Positions 46,098 through 57,800 of a DNA stretch of 64,000 bases are shown here, piece by piece. Position numbers and translations under genes: made by a program. Source of the DNA: Linnemannia schmuckeri (Eukaryota; Mortierellomycota; Mortierellomycetes; Mortierellales; Mortierellaceae); NCBI GenBank assembly GCA_029449235.1, contig JANATG010000001.1, forward strand, positions 868,001 through 932,000, in the 5' to 3' direction. The first letter of the stretch is position 1. Each line of letters begins with the position of its first letter. The notes beneath the pieces were generated by a model. That model was not told the DNA's origin and did no database searches. It saw only the letters and a program-made list of their open reading frames with translations.

Positions 46098-47413
46098 TTA
46101 ATGAGTAGAAGCGCCGGTGGTGGTGGTGGTGTCGAGCTCCGAGGCGGCAGCGGACACCTTGGCCCTGACGCGATCAAGGTGCGAATCGATCTGGCTGCGA
46201 TGCTGAGCCAAGAATGGACGCAACAACCTCGTGTACACAGTGGTAGCACCCTATTTTAATTCACACGCATAAATAAATTTATCCACAAGTTAGTGCCATT
46301 GCGTTTCCTTCTTATTGCGACTTTCCCTTCGTCTCCCGCGGGAGAAAATGTCCATCCGTAAAGTAGAAAAAATCTTCCAGACAGGTTTTTGTTTTTCGTC
46401 CTCAGGGTTGTTGGCCTGTGGACTTTTGGGCGGTATCTTACGTTGAAGGTAGGGAGCATCAACCAGAGCAGGAGAATCGTCTTGAGGAAGAAGTAGAAGG
46501 GGAACCAGTAAAGCAAGATGTCTGTGAAAGACTCCAAGATGGACACGAATCCGTACACAGCCCTATGTTAAGTAAGTGACGGTAAAAAGAAGGAGAGGTG
46601 AGTTCTCCATGGGACTCAGGTTTCTTGTTCGCTATTGCGCCATTCTCCTGTGCAGATAAACATGTTTGCTTGACACGCATCGACGGGTGTTCCTCGGTTC
46701 ACTTTTGCTTTGTTATTCTCAAGTAATTACCAGTAAGTCAACCTATGAAAAGAAAACAAGCAGCGACAAGAAAGAGAGCAAAAGACAAAGTTAGCTATCA
46801 ATTGAAAGTTCCTCGCGTCCTGTCTGACAAAGACGCTGCATACCCTTTGACAAATGCTCTTTACAAAACACCAAACTGCCACAGCCCATAACAGAGAAGG
46901 TAGCGAAACACTGCCTGCCTGGCTCAAACCAAGTGTGCGACTATGAGCACCACAAAAAGTACACAGGCTTCCTAGTATTCGATAGTCTCTACTTACCACT
47001 GCTTATCATCGTCATGGCCAGGGGACTCAAGGGCCTTGAAGGACCTGTACGAGGGATAGACCCAGCCGAGGATGTTAGAGAGGAGCTTTCCTGCAAAGTT
47101 GAAAAAGATCATGGTGATAAAGAATGCGCCACCGCCCAGAGCCAGATAGGTCTTGGGAACTCCTGTTGCCGCCTGAAACTGGTTGAGTTGAGGAATCTTG
47201 CTCAGCTCCTTGTCCAACTGAGCGTTGTAAAGACGTGCTATGGGGGTGGTAATGGTGTGCGTGCGTGTGAACGTTTAAGAGTGTCGAGTCAGCGGACTAT
47301 TTCCAGAACAAATTGCATATGCGCTCTACGTGTTGCTGTTGTGGCTGCTGATGTCGTGTCCACGCAAGTCCAAAGTAAAGGGTTATTGTACCTTTGGCCA
47401 GAATGCTCTCCAT
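46098..47413 (-). CDS. YOP1: TB2/DP1/HVA22-family ER membrane-shaping protein (182 aa)
   Basis: Exons: 47413-47392, 47237-46997, 46742-46731, 46562-46442, 46250-46098 (549 nt). Hydrophobic hairpins (TYLALGGGAFFITMIFFNF and the two around LTYWAVYGFVSILESF and FYFFLKTILLLWLMLP) and the phrase LLSNILGWVYPSYRSFKALES define the REEP5/Yop1 family, which curves tubular ER together with reticulons. The C-terminal helix (RLLRPFLAQHRSQIDSHLD) and a Thr-rich end follow. The length matches yeast Yop1 (180). One exon is only 12 nt and encodes the LTY of QWLTYW; without it the conserved segment is lost, which supports it. Confidence 0.92.
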
Positions 47414-47898
47414 GGTGAGTGAATGAGTGTAAGTGTGTGTGTGTGCGGATGGAATAAAAAGTGGAATGAAGAGAAGAGAGAGACAAGAAGAGAAGAGAGA
47501 GAAGAGAAGAGAAGAAAAAAAAAAAAAAAAAAGACCCGAGCGATTTTAGCGAAAACGCTTTCCTTCTTTCCCGTAATTCCCTGCCAATCTCTTCAATTTT
47601 TTTTTATGCGGCTGGGAGTTGGCTCGGACCTCTTCCGGGATTCCCTTTCTTCCACCAGCATAAAGCGAAATTGAATGATGTCACGGCGGCTGTTATCATT
47701 CATTGTTAAGTGGGCCCAACCTTCATTCAACGAGAAAAGAGACTACACTAAGCTACACTTCGCATGCCATTCCTTCGAACAAAGCAGCAATGAACTGCTG
47801 CTATTGTTGCCAAGCTTCCATCCACACGGCACCTAGCGAAACCAAACAACCCAAAAAGAGAAAGAGAGTCGTGCTTATCCTTGACCGTTTTGTCGTGA
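47414..47898. other. Intergenic region
   Basis: 5' flank of YOP1 and 3' flank of the zinc-finger gene. A GAAGAGA-rich stretch and an A run lie near 47470-47533. No gene was seen. Confidence 0.5.
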
Positions 47899-49238
47899 TT
47901 ACTCCTGAATGCGCGTAAAGCTGCGACCTCCTCGTGGCTTGTCGTTCAACTTGGGGTTGTTTTTCGTCAACATCTCCTTGCCCATCTTTGCAAAGTCAAA
48001 GTCGCAGTCGTGCTTCGATGTATCCTTATGAGAGTCACAGAAGACGAATTCTATAAGAAATAGCATAAAGAATAAAGGAGGAATAAGTACTTTGCGACGA
48101 ACATAACAACACAATATTACATAGGGCTGAAAGCTAGTAATGGCTTCTTACCACATCGGCACTTGTTGATAGCCTGCTTGGCGAGAGGAATCTATTTAAT
48201 TACGAAAGAATAGTCGGTATATGGCTCAGTCAAAATGTTGTGTTTTCATCCCAGCTGCACCTGTTATTACTATCACTCAATCCTGTGTCCATCACTGCAG
48301 ATCAGAGCCCCCAATTCTTTTCCAACAGACAACACGGACCCACTCTGTCCGTAATTTGGGTTTCGACAAACAAAAATGCAGGTCCATTATAAAAAAAAGT
48401 TTTATAAATACCTTGGCACGGCACATGTAACAGCGGCCCTTGTTCACTTGAGGTGGACGCTCACCCGGTGCGAGACCCTCAAGAGCATCCGAGGCAATCG
48501 AAGTAGGCGTGCTGACACCGCTGCCTGTAGATGGTGTAGGGGTTGAGGAGCCTGAGACGATGGGTGAAGCGACCGCATTGGCGGGTGTCGTGATGGTAAA
48601 ATTGGAAGCGACTGTCGGTACAGGTGCCTGGACAGGTGTGGATGCATCGGAAGAGGAAGAAATAGGAGGTGTTGAGAGAACCGAAAGAGCGGGTGCTTGA
48701 GGAGGCTGGGCGGGCTTTTCTGTGAGTCCTGAAGTGGTCGCGGTAGCGGTGGTTGCAGCCTGAGCAGCGTTGTTCTTTTGGTTCAATTCTTTGAAGCACT
48801 TTGAACACATGTTGTTGTTGATGGGATTTCTATTAAGTAAAGAATGGTCGAAAACATGAGTGATGGTGATAGATGGTCAGAGAAACGCCCTGCGTCGACA
48901 CAAGGAAAGAGAGTAGTATGAGAAGGTTCACTCTTCTGAAGTAACAACAGGAGAACGAAAGGTAGCATATGTAGTACATTATGCGTGTGTCCTTGTTGTA
49001 CAGGGCACACAGAGAGGGTTACAAAAGGGGGTATGAAGGAGAGAAGGAGACGCAAAATACAAAAGGGGGGTGTTGTCAAAGAAGTGCAGCATGGTTGGCA
49101 TTCTGGCAGCACACGCTTGTTTGTGTCCATGAGCATGACTTTTTTTCTTACTCAGCAATAAGCTTACCCGTAGAAGCCGCATCCGTTTGCGCAGGTGATG
49201 GGCAGGTTTTGAGCGTTTTGAGCGTTATTGTCTTCCAT
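47899..49238 (-). CDS. A20/AN1 zinc-finger protein, ZFAND5/6-like (226 aa)
   Basis: Exons: 49238-49168, 48829-48412, 48191-48152, 48050-47899 (681 nt). The N-terminal A20 finger has the spacing C-x3-C-x11-C-x2-C (Cys16, 20, 32, 35). A long Ser/Thr/Pro/Ala-rich linker (about 45-150) follows. The C-terminal AN1 finger starts CYMCRAK and contains CRCEFVFCDSHKDTSKHDCDFD, with the expected Cys/His ligands, then a basic tail. Proteins of this shape bind ubiquitin and the proteasome and are linked to stress tolerance in plants, animals and fungi (established for the family). Length and order fit ZFAND5/6. Confidence 0.93.
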
Positions 49239-49791
49239 GTTGGGGTTGTGGTTGGTTGTAGTTGGTTTTGATTGGAGAGAGGGTGTATGTGTATGTGTAG
49301 AAAGACAAGAAAAGAAACCTTGTTGTCGCTTAAAAAGCGTATGAGTGAATGGGAGGTAGTTGAATGGGGAGGTTGAAGTAATTGAAAGGGAGAAGGAAGG
49401 AAGAAGGAAGAAGGAAGGGGAAGAAGGAGGAGGGAAAGAAGGAAAGAGGGAAAGAGGGATAAAAAAAGGTCAGAGGTGGAGAAGAAGAAGTAAGAAAAAG
49501 AAGAGGAAGAGTAATAAGGAAAAAAAAAGCCGTGTTGGCTCTCTTTCTCTGCTGAAAAATATTTTTCTTGTTTTGCCAGTCAGTCATACAGGAGGTCAGT
49601 CGCAAAGCCGCGCGTGGTTCGTCCTGTTCTGCTTGAAACACATCTCTCTCTCTCTCTCTCTCTCTGTCACTCTCTCGCTTCTTTCGCTCTTTTTACTTCT
49701 GTCTACACATATGACACACTCATACACACATTCGGGGTGGAGCGCAACAACAATAATAGCTCTTTATTTCAGGGCAGGACACCAATACTGG

Positions 49792-49832
<41 letters not shown>

Positions 49833-50188
49833 AACAATGGCGCGCGAAGCAGGGGGACAAGACGGAAGACAAGGAGGAGACAAGAAAGGAGCAAGCTTCA
49901 GTATACACGCAGGCAGCATAGGGGTTTGGGGCGGACACTATTATGATCTTCATGGTGGATATGAATTGACTATGGCACAAAGGGATAAAGCAAAGAGGAT
50001 CCATCTTTCTTTCTTTCTCCCATCTTGCTGGCTGTGATATGATCCATGGTGCTGCAAAGACAAAATACAGAAAGAACCTGCTGATTGGTGCACATCTCCC
50101 CCTTTGGCTCTTACTTCAATACACCACTCTCCGCTCCTGTTACTTCTCTCTCTTCACTTCACTCTCGATGGACATAGCGCTTCTCGTA
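49239..50188. other. Intergenic region with a 39-base A run
   Basis: 5' flank of the zinc-finger gene and 3' flank of the secreted M13 gene. It holds an AGGAAG-rich block (about 49380-49520), a (CT)n run (about 49640-49665) and an uninterrupted A run at 49792-49830. No gene was seen. Confidence 0.45.
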
Positions 50189-53046
50189 CTACCACAGATC
50201 GCACTTCTTCTCAGGGTTCATCGGTGCCTTGGCCTTACACTTGAAGGCCTCGGCAAAGCCCACAGAGTTTTGGACAGCACCGTTAATCCTCCACTTGGCC
50301 GGACTATGTGGATCCGTTCTCATTTGGCGGATCGCAGACTCGGGTCTCTGTTTACTACACCAGGGACGAGCATACGATATAAAGAACAACTGTTCAGCCG
50401 TTAATCCCTCCAGTCCGGGCAGTCGGAAATTGTTGTATCGACGTCCTGCAGGGTCCGAGTTGTATCGATTCCTCCAAGTGTTGAAGGATTGTTTAAGTCC
50501 TCCATTGTCAGCAATGTTCTCGCCTAGCGTCAATAAGCCGTTGACGTTATAGTCCTTCCCGTCCGATCCCTTAACGGTGAAGTTACCGTATTGGTCGATG
50601 AAGCATTGGGCCTTCTTGTTGAAAGCCTCTGTGGTCGAGTTTGACCACCACTAATCGGGTCGAGATGATAGAGAAATAAAGAAAATAAGGATTTTTAGAA
50701 TTAATACTCCCACCCCATGACAACCCATGAATACGGTGGATTAAGGTAAGCCCTTTTCTCCCTATCCCGGAAACTTACATTGGCAAGGCGTCCCATGGCA
50801 TCGAATTGGTGACCCTTGTTGTCAAAGCCATGCTAAAATTGTAAGAAAAGGCATCGTTTTATGTCAGCAAAAAGCCAAAAGGACAACAAAGAATAAGAGA
50901 AAGGAAAAAAGGAACGCGTGGTTTGTCTTGTTACACTCTCCCCCTTCCTTTCCACCCCCCTCGTAACACAGATCATAAACACGCTTAAAATTCTTACCGT
51001 GATCTCATGTCCTGCAACGACACCGATGCCTCCCCAGTTGATATACTCTGGGTTCTCGGTATGGAAAAAGGGCGGCTGTAAGATTCCAGCGGGAAAGACA
51101 ATCTGATTCTCGGTTGGGCTGTAGTAGGCATTGACCGTCTGAGGCGACATGTGCATTTTTTTCTTGTTGACAGGTTTGTCGAGCTCGTTAAAGTACCTCT
51201 TTGTGCCCCACACATGCATCCTCAGCTGATTTCCGAAATAGTCGTTGCGATCAACCTTGTAGTCCTTGTAGTAGAGATCAACGTTCTTGGAGGATCCGAC
51301 ATTGGGAGAGTTGGTCGAGAAGCCCGTCAGTTGGACAATCGTCTTCATCTTCTTGATCGCTCCCTCGGTGGTCGCATCGTCTAGCCAGTTGAGGATCGGG
51401 AAGGACTTGAGATATGTCTCTCGGAGAGACTCGATCATGTCGTGGACTTGGGCGCGACTGTTACCCTTGAATGAGTTCGAGATAAAGTACTGACCAGCCA
51501 TGTCCCCCAGCTGCGAGTTCACCACTGCGACACAGGTCTTCCAGCGATCGGGGACAACATCTGCGGACACACCCGACAGCGCAGCATTCAGGTTGCGCAG
51601 GGGCTGATGGTAGGGGAGGGTCAGACTTCCAGCGAGCTCGCGAATGACTGTCCAGGAGAGGTAGTTCTGGATTGTCTTTGGAGATGTCTTTCGGAGGAGA
51701 CCTTCGAGACGCTCCTGGAAACTGGGAGAGTTGACGATGATAATATCGGGGATATCAGTCTTCTCGGGCAGGACACTCTGGACGATTAGGTGCCAGTCAA
51801 TGGACGGAGTCATCGCTCGGATCTGGTCCAGCGTCCTGGGGTTGTAGCTCTTCTCCGGGTCACGTCGTTCTGTCCTCTCAGTTGCAATATCCGCAAGCAG
51901 CTTCTCAAACGTAACCACATCCTTGGCGGTCTCCTCCCACTCGGAAGAAACCATAACCTCGAACTTGGTGCTGGATAAGTTGGTGCCATTGTTGGTTTCG
52001 AGTCCCTTGCCCTGCATCAGCTCAAACATCTGTGCGACAGTCGACTGGTATACGGTCATAATCCGCTCATCGAGATAGTATTCCTTGGAGGGGAGACCCA
52101 ACCCACCCTCACTCAAATCCATGAGATGGCGCGTGGGATCCTTGGCATCGGCCGACACACCAAACAAGCTGAAAGAATCTAGTCCGATCCTGTTCAGATG
52201 AGCCAGCGTCACTGAGAGTGCCTTCCTGTCGAGTGTGTTATCTGCGGCGGTAGCTGGGAACAAGTCGAGAATCGTCTTGAGCTGGTCCACGACGGGTTGG
52301 CGTCCGACTTTGGCAATTTGCTCTTCATCCATGCAACTGGCGTAGAGGTCCTTGAGTTTTTGAAGATTACGTCCTGCGGCGATCTTGTCATCGATGGCCT
52401 CCAGCTGCGGATCGCTCTCTGGAGAAACGACTGATCGAATAACGCGCTATTGTTTTTTTTATGTTGTTCCGTCAGAGATATGAGCTGCTATTGTCAGCAC
52501 ATTCATTGCACGGGTCTCTTTAAACAGGTACAAGCTCCCTTCATAGATAGGCAAAGATGTAAAAAACGTACGTTGTTCTGATCGGTGACAATGTGAAAGT
52601 ATCCAATCGACTCCTTATCTGCTGGAATCTCCTCACGTTCCCAAAATCCACCGCCTGCATTAAAGACGATGTCCATTAAAAGAAATAGACTTGTCAGTAT
52701 AATCCTTCGCCCTTTTTCCTCTTGCTTTTACTTATTATTGTGGCAACTACCGTTACTTACAAGTGTAAGCACTGAAGTCATCGCAGGGGTCGATGGCGGG
52801 GTTCATGTCGCGGATGATGGAGGCTGCTGTTTGAACGCATTGGGACGAAATGCACACATTCTATCAAATTGAATAACATGGATGTGTTCTTGTCGATAAG
52901 TCTGTCGATTTGTGGTTTCGTATATGGGTGATTTCAAAGTCATGAAAGAGAAGACATACGTTGTTGCCCAGTGTGGAGGGGGCTGTATGAACGACCTGCA
53001 GTGCCATGCCGATCGCCACAAGCCAATACATCTTTGTGGACACCAT
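50189..53046 (-). CDS. M13 zinc metallopeptidase, secreted form (744 aa)
   Basis: Exons: 53046-52960, 52860-52761, 52654-52572, 52446-50998, 50832-50779, 50650-50189 (2235 nt). The signal peptide is MVSTKMYWLVAIGMALQVVH, with cleavage near residue 21. M13 marks are DPCDDFSAYTCGGGFWE, zinc motif HEITH (570-574), GENIADNGG (Glu about 635) and the C-terminal CDLW. It lacks the cytoplasmic tail, membrane anchor and acidic insertion of the paralogue at 24942. Exons 2 and 3 have exactly the same lengths (100 and 83 nt), and the intron after HEIT is at the same place, so the two genes arose by duplication. This one has gained or kept an extra intron after RLAN. Expected to be a secreted peptidase acting on extracellular peptides; substrate unknown. 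Confidence 0.93.
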
Positions 53047-54895
53047 CCTGTGTACTAGTTAAGAAGATGGCGAATCAAAAGAGAGGCGAAAAACAAAACA
53101 AGATGCGTTGTGATGGCTGGTGCGGCGTAAAAAATAAAGAAAAAAAAAGTTGATCGAGCGATCGGAAGGATGTGACCAAAGGAGTGCTATACAAAAACGA
53201 AAAATGGGAAACGTTGTGTGATAACCAGCAAAAGAGCAAGGCTGGTTTTTATAGTTACTACAGTTGATAAAGTTTTTTACAGGTAAAGTAACTGGGCCAG
53301 AGCCGGTCGTTGTTAGAACGACAAAAAAATAGCAAAACAACGTATTTAATCAAACCGCAACATCGAGTATGGATTGGAAGCAGCTTCTACCACGCATGGG
53401 AAAAGATCTACCCCGCAGATAAAAATTATTTCGTTCAAAGAAAAAAGAAGGTTCATAACGCGTTGTTGGCTGTGTTGAAAATCATGAGTGCATTGCTTGA
53501 GCTAGAGGTCGAGGGGAGAGGGGATCCATCGATAATGGTGTCGTGGGATTGGACCGAACTCGAACAAACATGAACCAAGGAACGATTTCCTATAGGGTAA
53601 TGGCAACCCTGTCATTAGGCTTCTGTTTTGCGTCATGTTTTTAGCACTATCACATATGATCACTTTGGGATTGTTTTGATGGACTCCTGCCACTAGTACT
53701 CTCCCTCTCAACCGACTAGTTGACAGAAAGATCGTCCAGTTTTTGACATGCTTAAAGGGCTCTACTTCATACTTGCATGGGGGTGTGTGGTGGCGGGTAA
53801 AGGCTTAGAATTCAACGCAATAAAAAAAAAAAGATGCGCTCACCTCGACGCGCTTTTGTCGACGCCAGTCACTATCTGAGACAAGTCGCGTTTGATCAGT
53901 CCATGAGCTTGTTTTGTATTTTTGTTTGTTTGATGACATCTAAGAAACAAGCGTGGACAACCATGTCACAAGCCGAGGGGCAGAGAAGGTGAAATGGCAA
54001 TGGTCGAAAGACGGAAAAGGGGCTACCAAGCAATGACATTATGAAAAAAGTCCATTTCTCTCGAATCTCATTCTTTTTTTTCGTTTCTCATTCCCATCTC
54101 ATTCACCTTTCTTCCTTACATTCAATCATCCCTCTTCGACTTTGTTACGCTTGTTCTCTTTTTGTCTTTCTTGACAACAAAGGCATATATCACGGGGGAA
54201 AAAACGGGGCCGATATAAAGGTACAATTACCAAGGACTGTTGAGATGGACGAATGTATTTCACTAGCAATACGACTTTAGTTATTAAACTATAATGCCTT
54301 CCTGTTTCTAACTCCTCTTTGTCAGTTTTACAGACACGTAGAGGGAATCGAATATCACACTATCCTTCAATTGCTTTTTTTCGCAAGAAAGTCTGTCAGG
54401 AGACACGCAAGATACGAAGCCAAGTAAGTTCTGCGTTGACTGTACCCGTGTTGCTGTTCTACTTTTTCAGCAAACTGCATCATGCTTACAGCCGACTCAT
54501 ACAATGTCCATTTTCAGTCATACATATCCATCATCCCATGCGTCAGAGGACTTCGCCTTTTATGCTGCATGGCTTTGTGATTATTATCCACCTTTGAGAA
54601 AAGTAAGCACCTGCTAATACTTTTAATTGCGCGATATTTTCGATGTCCCAATCTCACATTTAATTTTCCAATTCTCCCTTCTCTTTATATCGCAACTACA
54701 TTGCCCAGTCATCTACAGTCTGCAAAGTAAGTTCTATGGTTTTGACCATCTTCTACTCACCTAACGCGCCTGCAAGGTGGCTAACTTTTAGACCTACTGT
54801 TTTCTTGCATTCTTGCAGGACTTCGTAACGCCAAGACGAAGTAGGAAAAGGCATCTGACAATACCCATTTTACCACTCCCTCTACCATATCTGGA
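53047..54895. other. Intergenic region and possible leader of the NACHT relic
   Basis: The left half is the promoter of the secreted M13 gene. In about 54420-54830 there are several donor/acceptor-like pairs (GTAAGT near 54425, TTTTTCAG near 54470, GTAAGC near 54602, CTTGCAG near 54820), which look like leader introns of the following gene. No coding region can be supported. Confidence 0.35.
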
Positions 54896-57800
54896 GTGGA
54901 GGCACGCGTCAAAAAGTCCCAGGATTCGCGACTTGGGCAAGTGATGAAGAAGATGTCTCGGTCGACCACCAAAGAGGAAGAAGTCAAGACGATGCGCAAT
55001 AGAACCACAGCTGAGCAAGTCATGCCAGCCGGCCTGGAAGTCCCACAAGATTTTCAAGGCAATCTCATCGTGACTCCTGGTAACCTCGGCAATTACGCCT
55101 TGCCGAACTTGTTCCAAGACGGTCAATTCCCCCGTATGTCAGTTTTTCCTCGCAATGCCACCGTTCCGACACTGCGGACTGCATTACCACAGCCAGGCAC
55201 CCGGTTCGAATACACAGCCCAATTAGCTTACGGCAATTATTTACTCTGCAGATATCTTCTGTCCGGCATCGTGGTTCCCGCAAACTCGACGCACCAATGG
55301 AACCATCCGAGCAAGCATTTGTCAACTTTATTCTTCAGGACGCGATGGAGCAAAATCGAATTCGCTGGCTGATGGCTAGGATTGTCGAGGAGTTTGTAAC
55401 AGAGGGCTTGAAGACCTCGACGACTATCTCCGAAGTCATTCTTCTTGGTTCTTCCCTCGACCGCGGATGCTACCACAAGCTGCTCGATTGTCTGATTACC
55501 GAGTTCGAAAACGCGACATTGCTGGATATCGGTCTGCTGCAAGGGCTAAGTCAGCTTGTTCAATGTGCCAGACCGGATTACCTCCTTCCTGACGACCTTG
55601 TCCGGGTTCTAACTGTTCTTCACACTCACTTGCAGGACACTCACCAGCAGTCAGTCGAGTATACCTATTATCTGGTCCTGGCACTATCGACTCTTCTCGA
55701 TTTAATGGTTGAGGGCAAGGTTCGGGATCTGAGGCGGGTCGTGGATCAGGAGCCCCTTCTGGCGCTCTTGGAAGGACTATCGAAGAGCTTGGATCGTACT
55801 TCAAGCACCAAGCAACCTACGCCCTTCAGGGTTTGTTGCATGTTCCGAACGACGAATCACTCCTCCAGTTTTTTTTGCGGCACACAGGCAATATTGCTAT
55901 AGGACTTCTTGGAGTCGCGAGTGTGTGCAAGCTGGACGCTACCGGATTTTCGGGCGGAGCGGGAAGGATCTATGATGCCACCGTGAATGCTCTCGACGTT
56001 GGCTCCAATATGATAAGCGGTGCTCAGTCGATACTCGATAGCGGGTAAGGCTTTGGACAAGTGCAAAAGGAGGTATCTTTTCTGGTGGAAGACTGTTGTG
56101 GTACACAGCGCTGCGTGAAGCTCAGGAGCATATCCGAAACGGTTGCTTGGCGGATTTCAGTCATTTGGTGTTTGAGGCTCCTTGCCATCGAGATGTCGAA
56201 TTTCAGCGAGGTGCTTGCCGACTCCTTGGCGAAATTGCGACTGATCTACGCTAGGAGGATAAAGTTCGGCAGTGCGCCGTTGACTTCCTTGCCAAACTAT
56301 ATAGGAGCGTCTCCCATCGCGGTCAAGACGAAGGAATCCATAGATGGATTTTGAATATTATCCGCCAAGTTTCAGCCTTATCCGAGCCTGCAATCTCAGG
56401 TTACACCCAGCGAACACTCCATGATCTAGAGAAAGAAGGCGGTGCTGTCAAGCACACTGGCTACCGTGATGTCCTGACCAATCCTCCCAATCCTCTCCCA
56501 CTAATGGCCCGACTCCCTGTTCCTTCGTCGTCAATACTACTAGCCCGAGTCCTGGCGATTCCCGATGTCGAGTATGACCTACACAGGCTGAAGGTTCAAC
56601 GACTGGAGGAGCGAGGTAATTCTCTTTACGTCCCGCCTTACGCCAAGCCCACCTGCATTCTTTCAACAACACCTTATTCCTGCTCATAGAGAACGCGTTG
56701 GAGTTCATGAACGGTCATCGGCAGGTGCTGTTACTGCTCGGAGATTCAGGAGCAGAAAAATCGACTTTCAACTTGGAGCTTGAGCACACCCTTTGGAAGA
56801 ATTACAAGGCCTATGGACCTATCCCTCTCCACATCAGTCTTCCTACCATCGACAACCCATCTCAGGATCTCATCGAGAAACAACTTTTCAGATGCTCAAA
56901 TCCGGGAGATGAAGCTGTACCGAGAGTTCATTGTGATTTGTGACGGATACGACGAGAGCCAGCTTAAGACCAACCTTTATTTGACCAACCATCTCAACCA
57001 GCCAGGGCAGTGGAAGGCCAAGCTTGTGGTCAGTTGCCGTAGTCATTATTTGGACTCGAATTATCAGATTCGGTTCCAGCCCCTTTCAGCAACCTCAACC
57101 AATCGATACGACCGCACCACTGCCACGACCGTCAACGACTTGTTTCAGAAGGCCGTAATTGCGCCCTTCTCGACAAGCCAAATTGAGCAGTATGTCGAGG
57201 AGCATGCCAGTCGCTCACCCGCGAGGTCTTTGATTTAGGACGATCGCCCACTGTGGACAAAGGAGGAGCACATAAACAGGCTGGTCAAGATTCCCAATCT
57301 AATCGATCTCGTCTCCAACCCATTCTTGCTATCTCTCGCATTGGAGGCGCTCCCGGAGGTTGCTGCTGGCTTCGAGAACGACCTGTCTTTGATTCGAATC
57401 ACTCGTGTTGAGCTCTTTGATGGGTTTGTCAAGCGATGGCTAGAGGTCAACCACGCACGGTTGGAGGAGAGTCCGCTGAGTGCCAGTGAGCGAGTTGAAT
57501 TTGACCTGCTTGTGGAGGATGATTTGGGGCATGGTCTTCGTTTCCAAAAGGACCTGGCAGAGGCGATCTTCAGAGAGCAGTCGGGTACCCAGTCGTCTAC
57601 TATATCCACCTCCGTGACAGAGATACATGGAAAGCCGAGTCCTTTAGTCCTGACGATCAGACCAAATTACTTCGGGAAGCCAGTGCAGTAACACGGACTG
57701 GCAGTGACTGCCGGTTCATCCACCGGTCTCTCCTGGAGTACTTTTATTCAAGGACAATCTACGACCCACTTGACTATGACGATGACACGGCATTTGGCGA

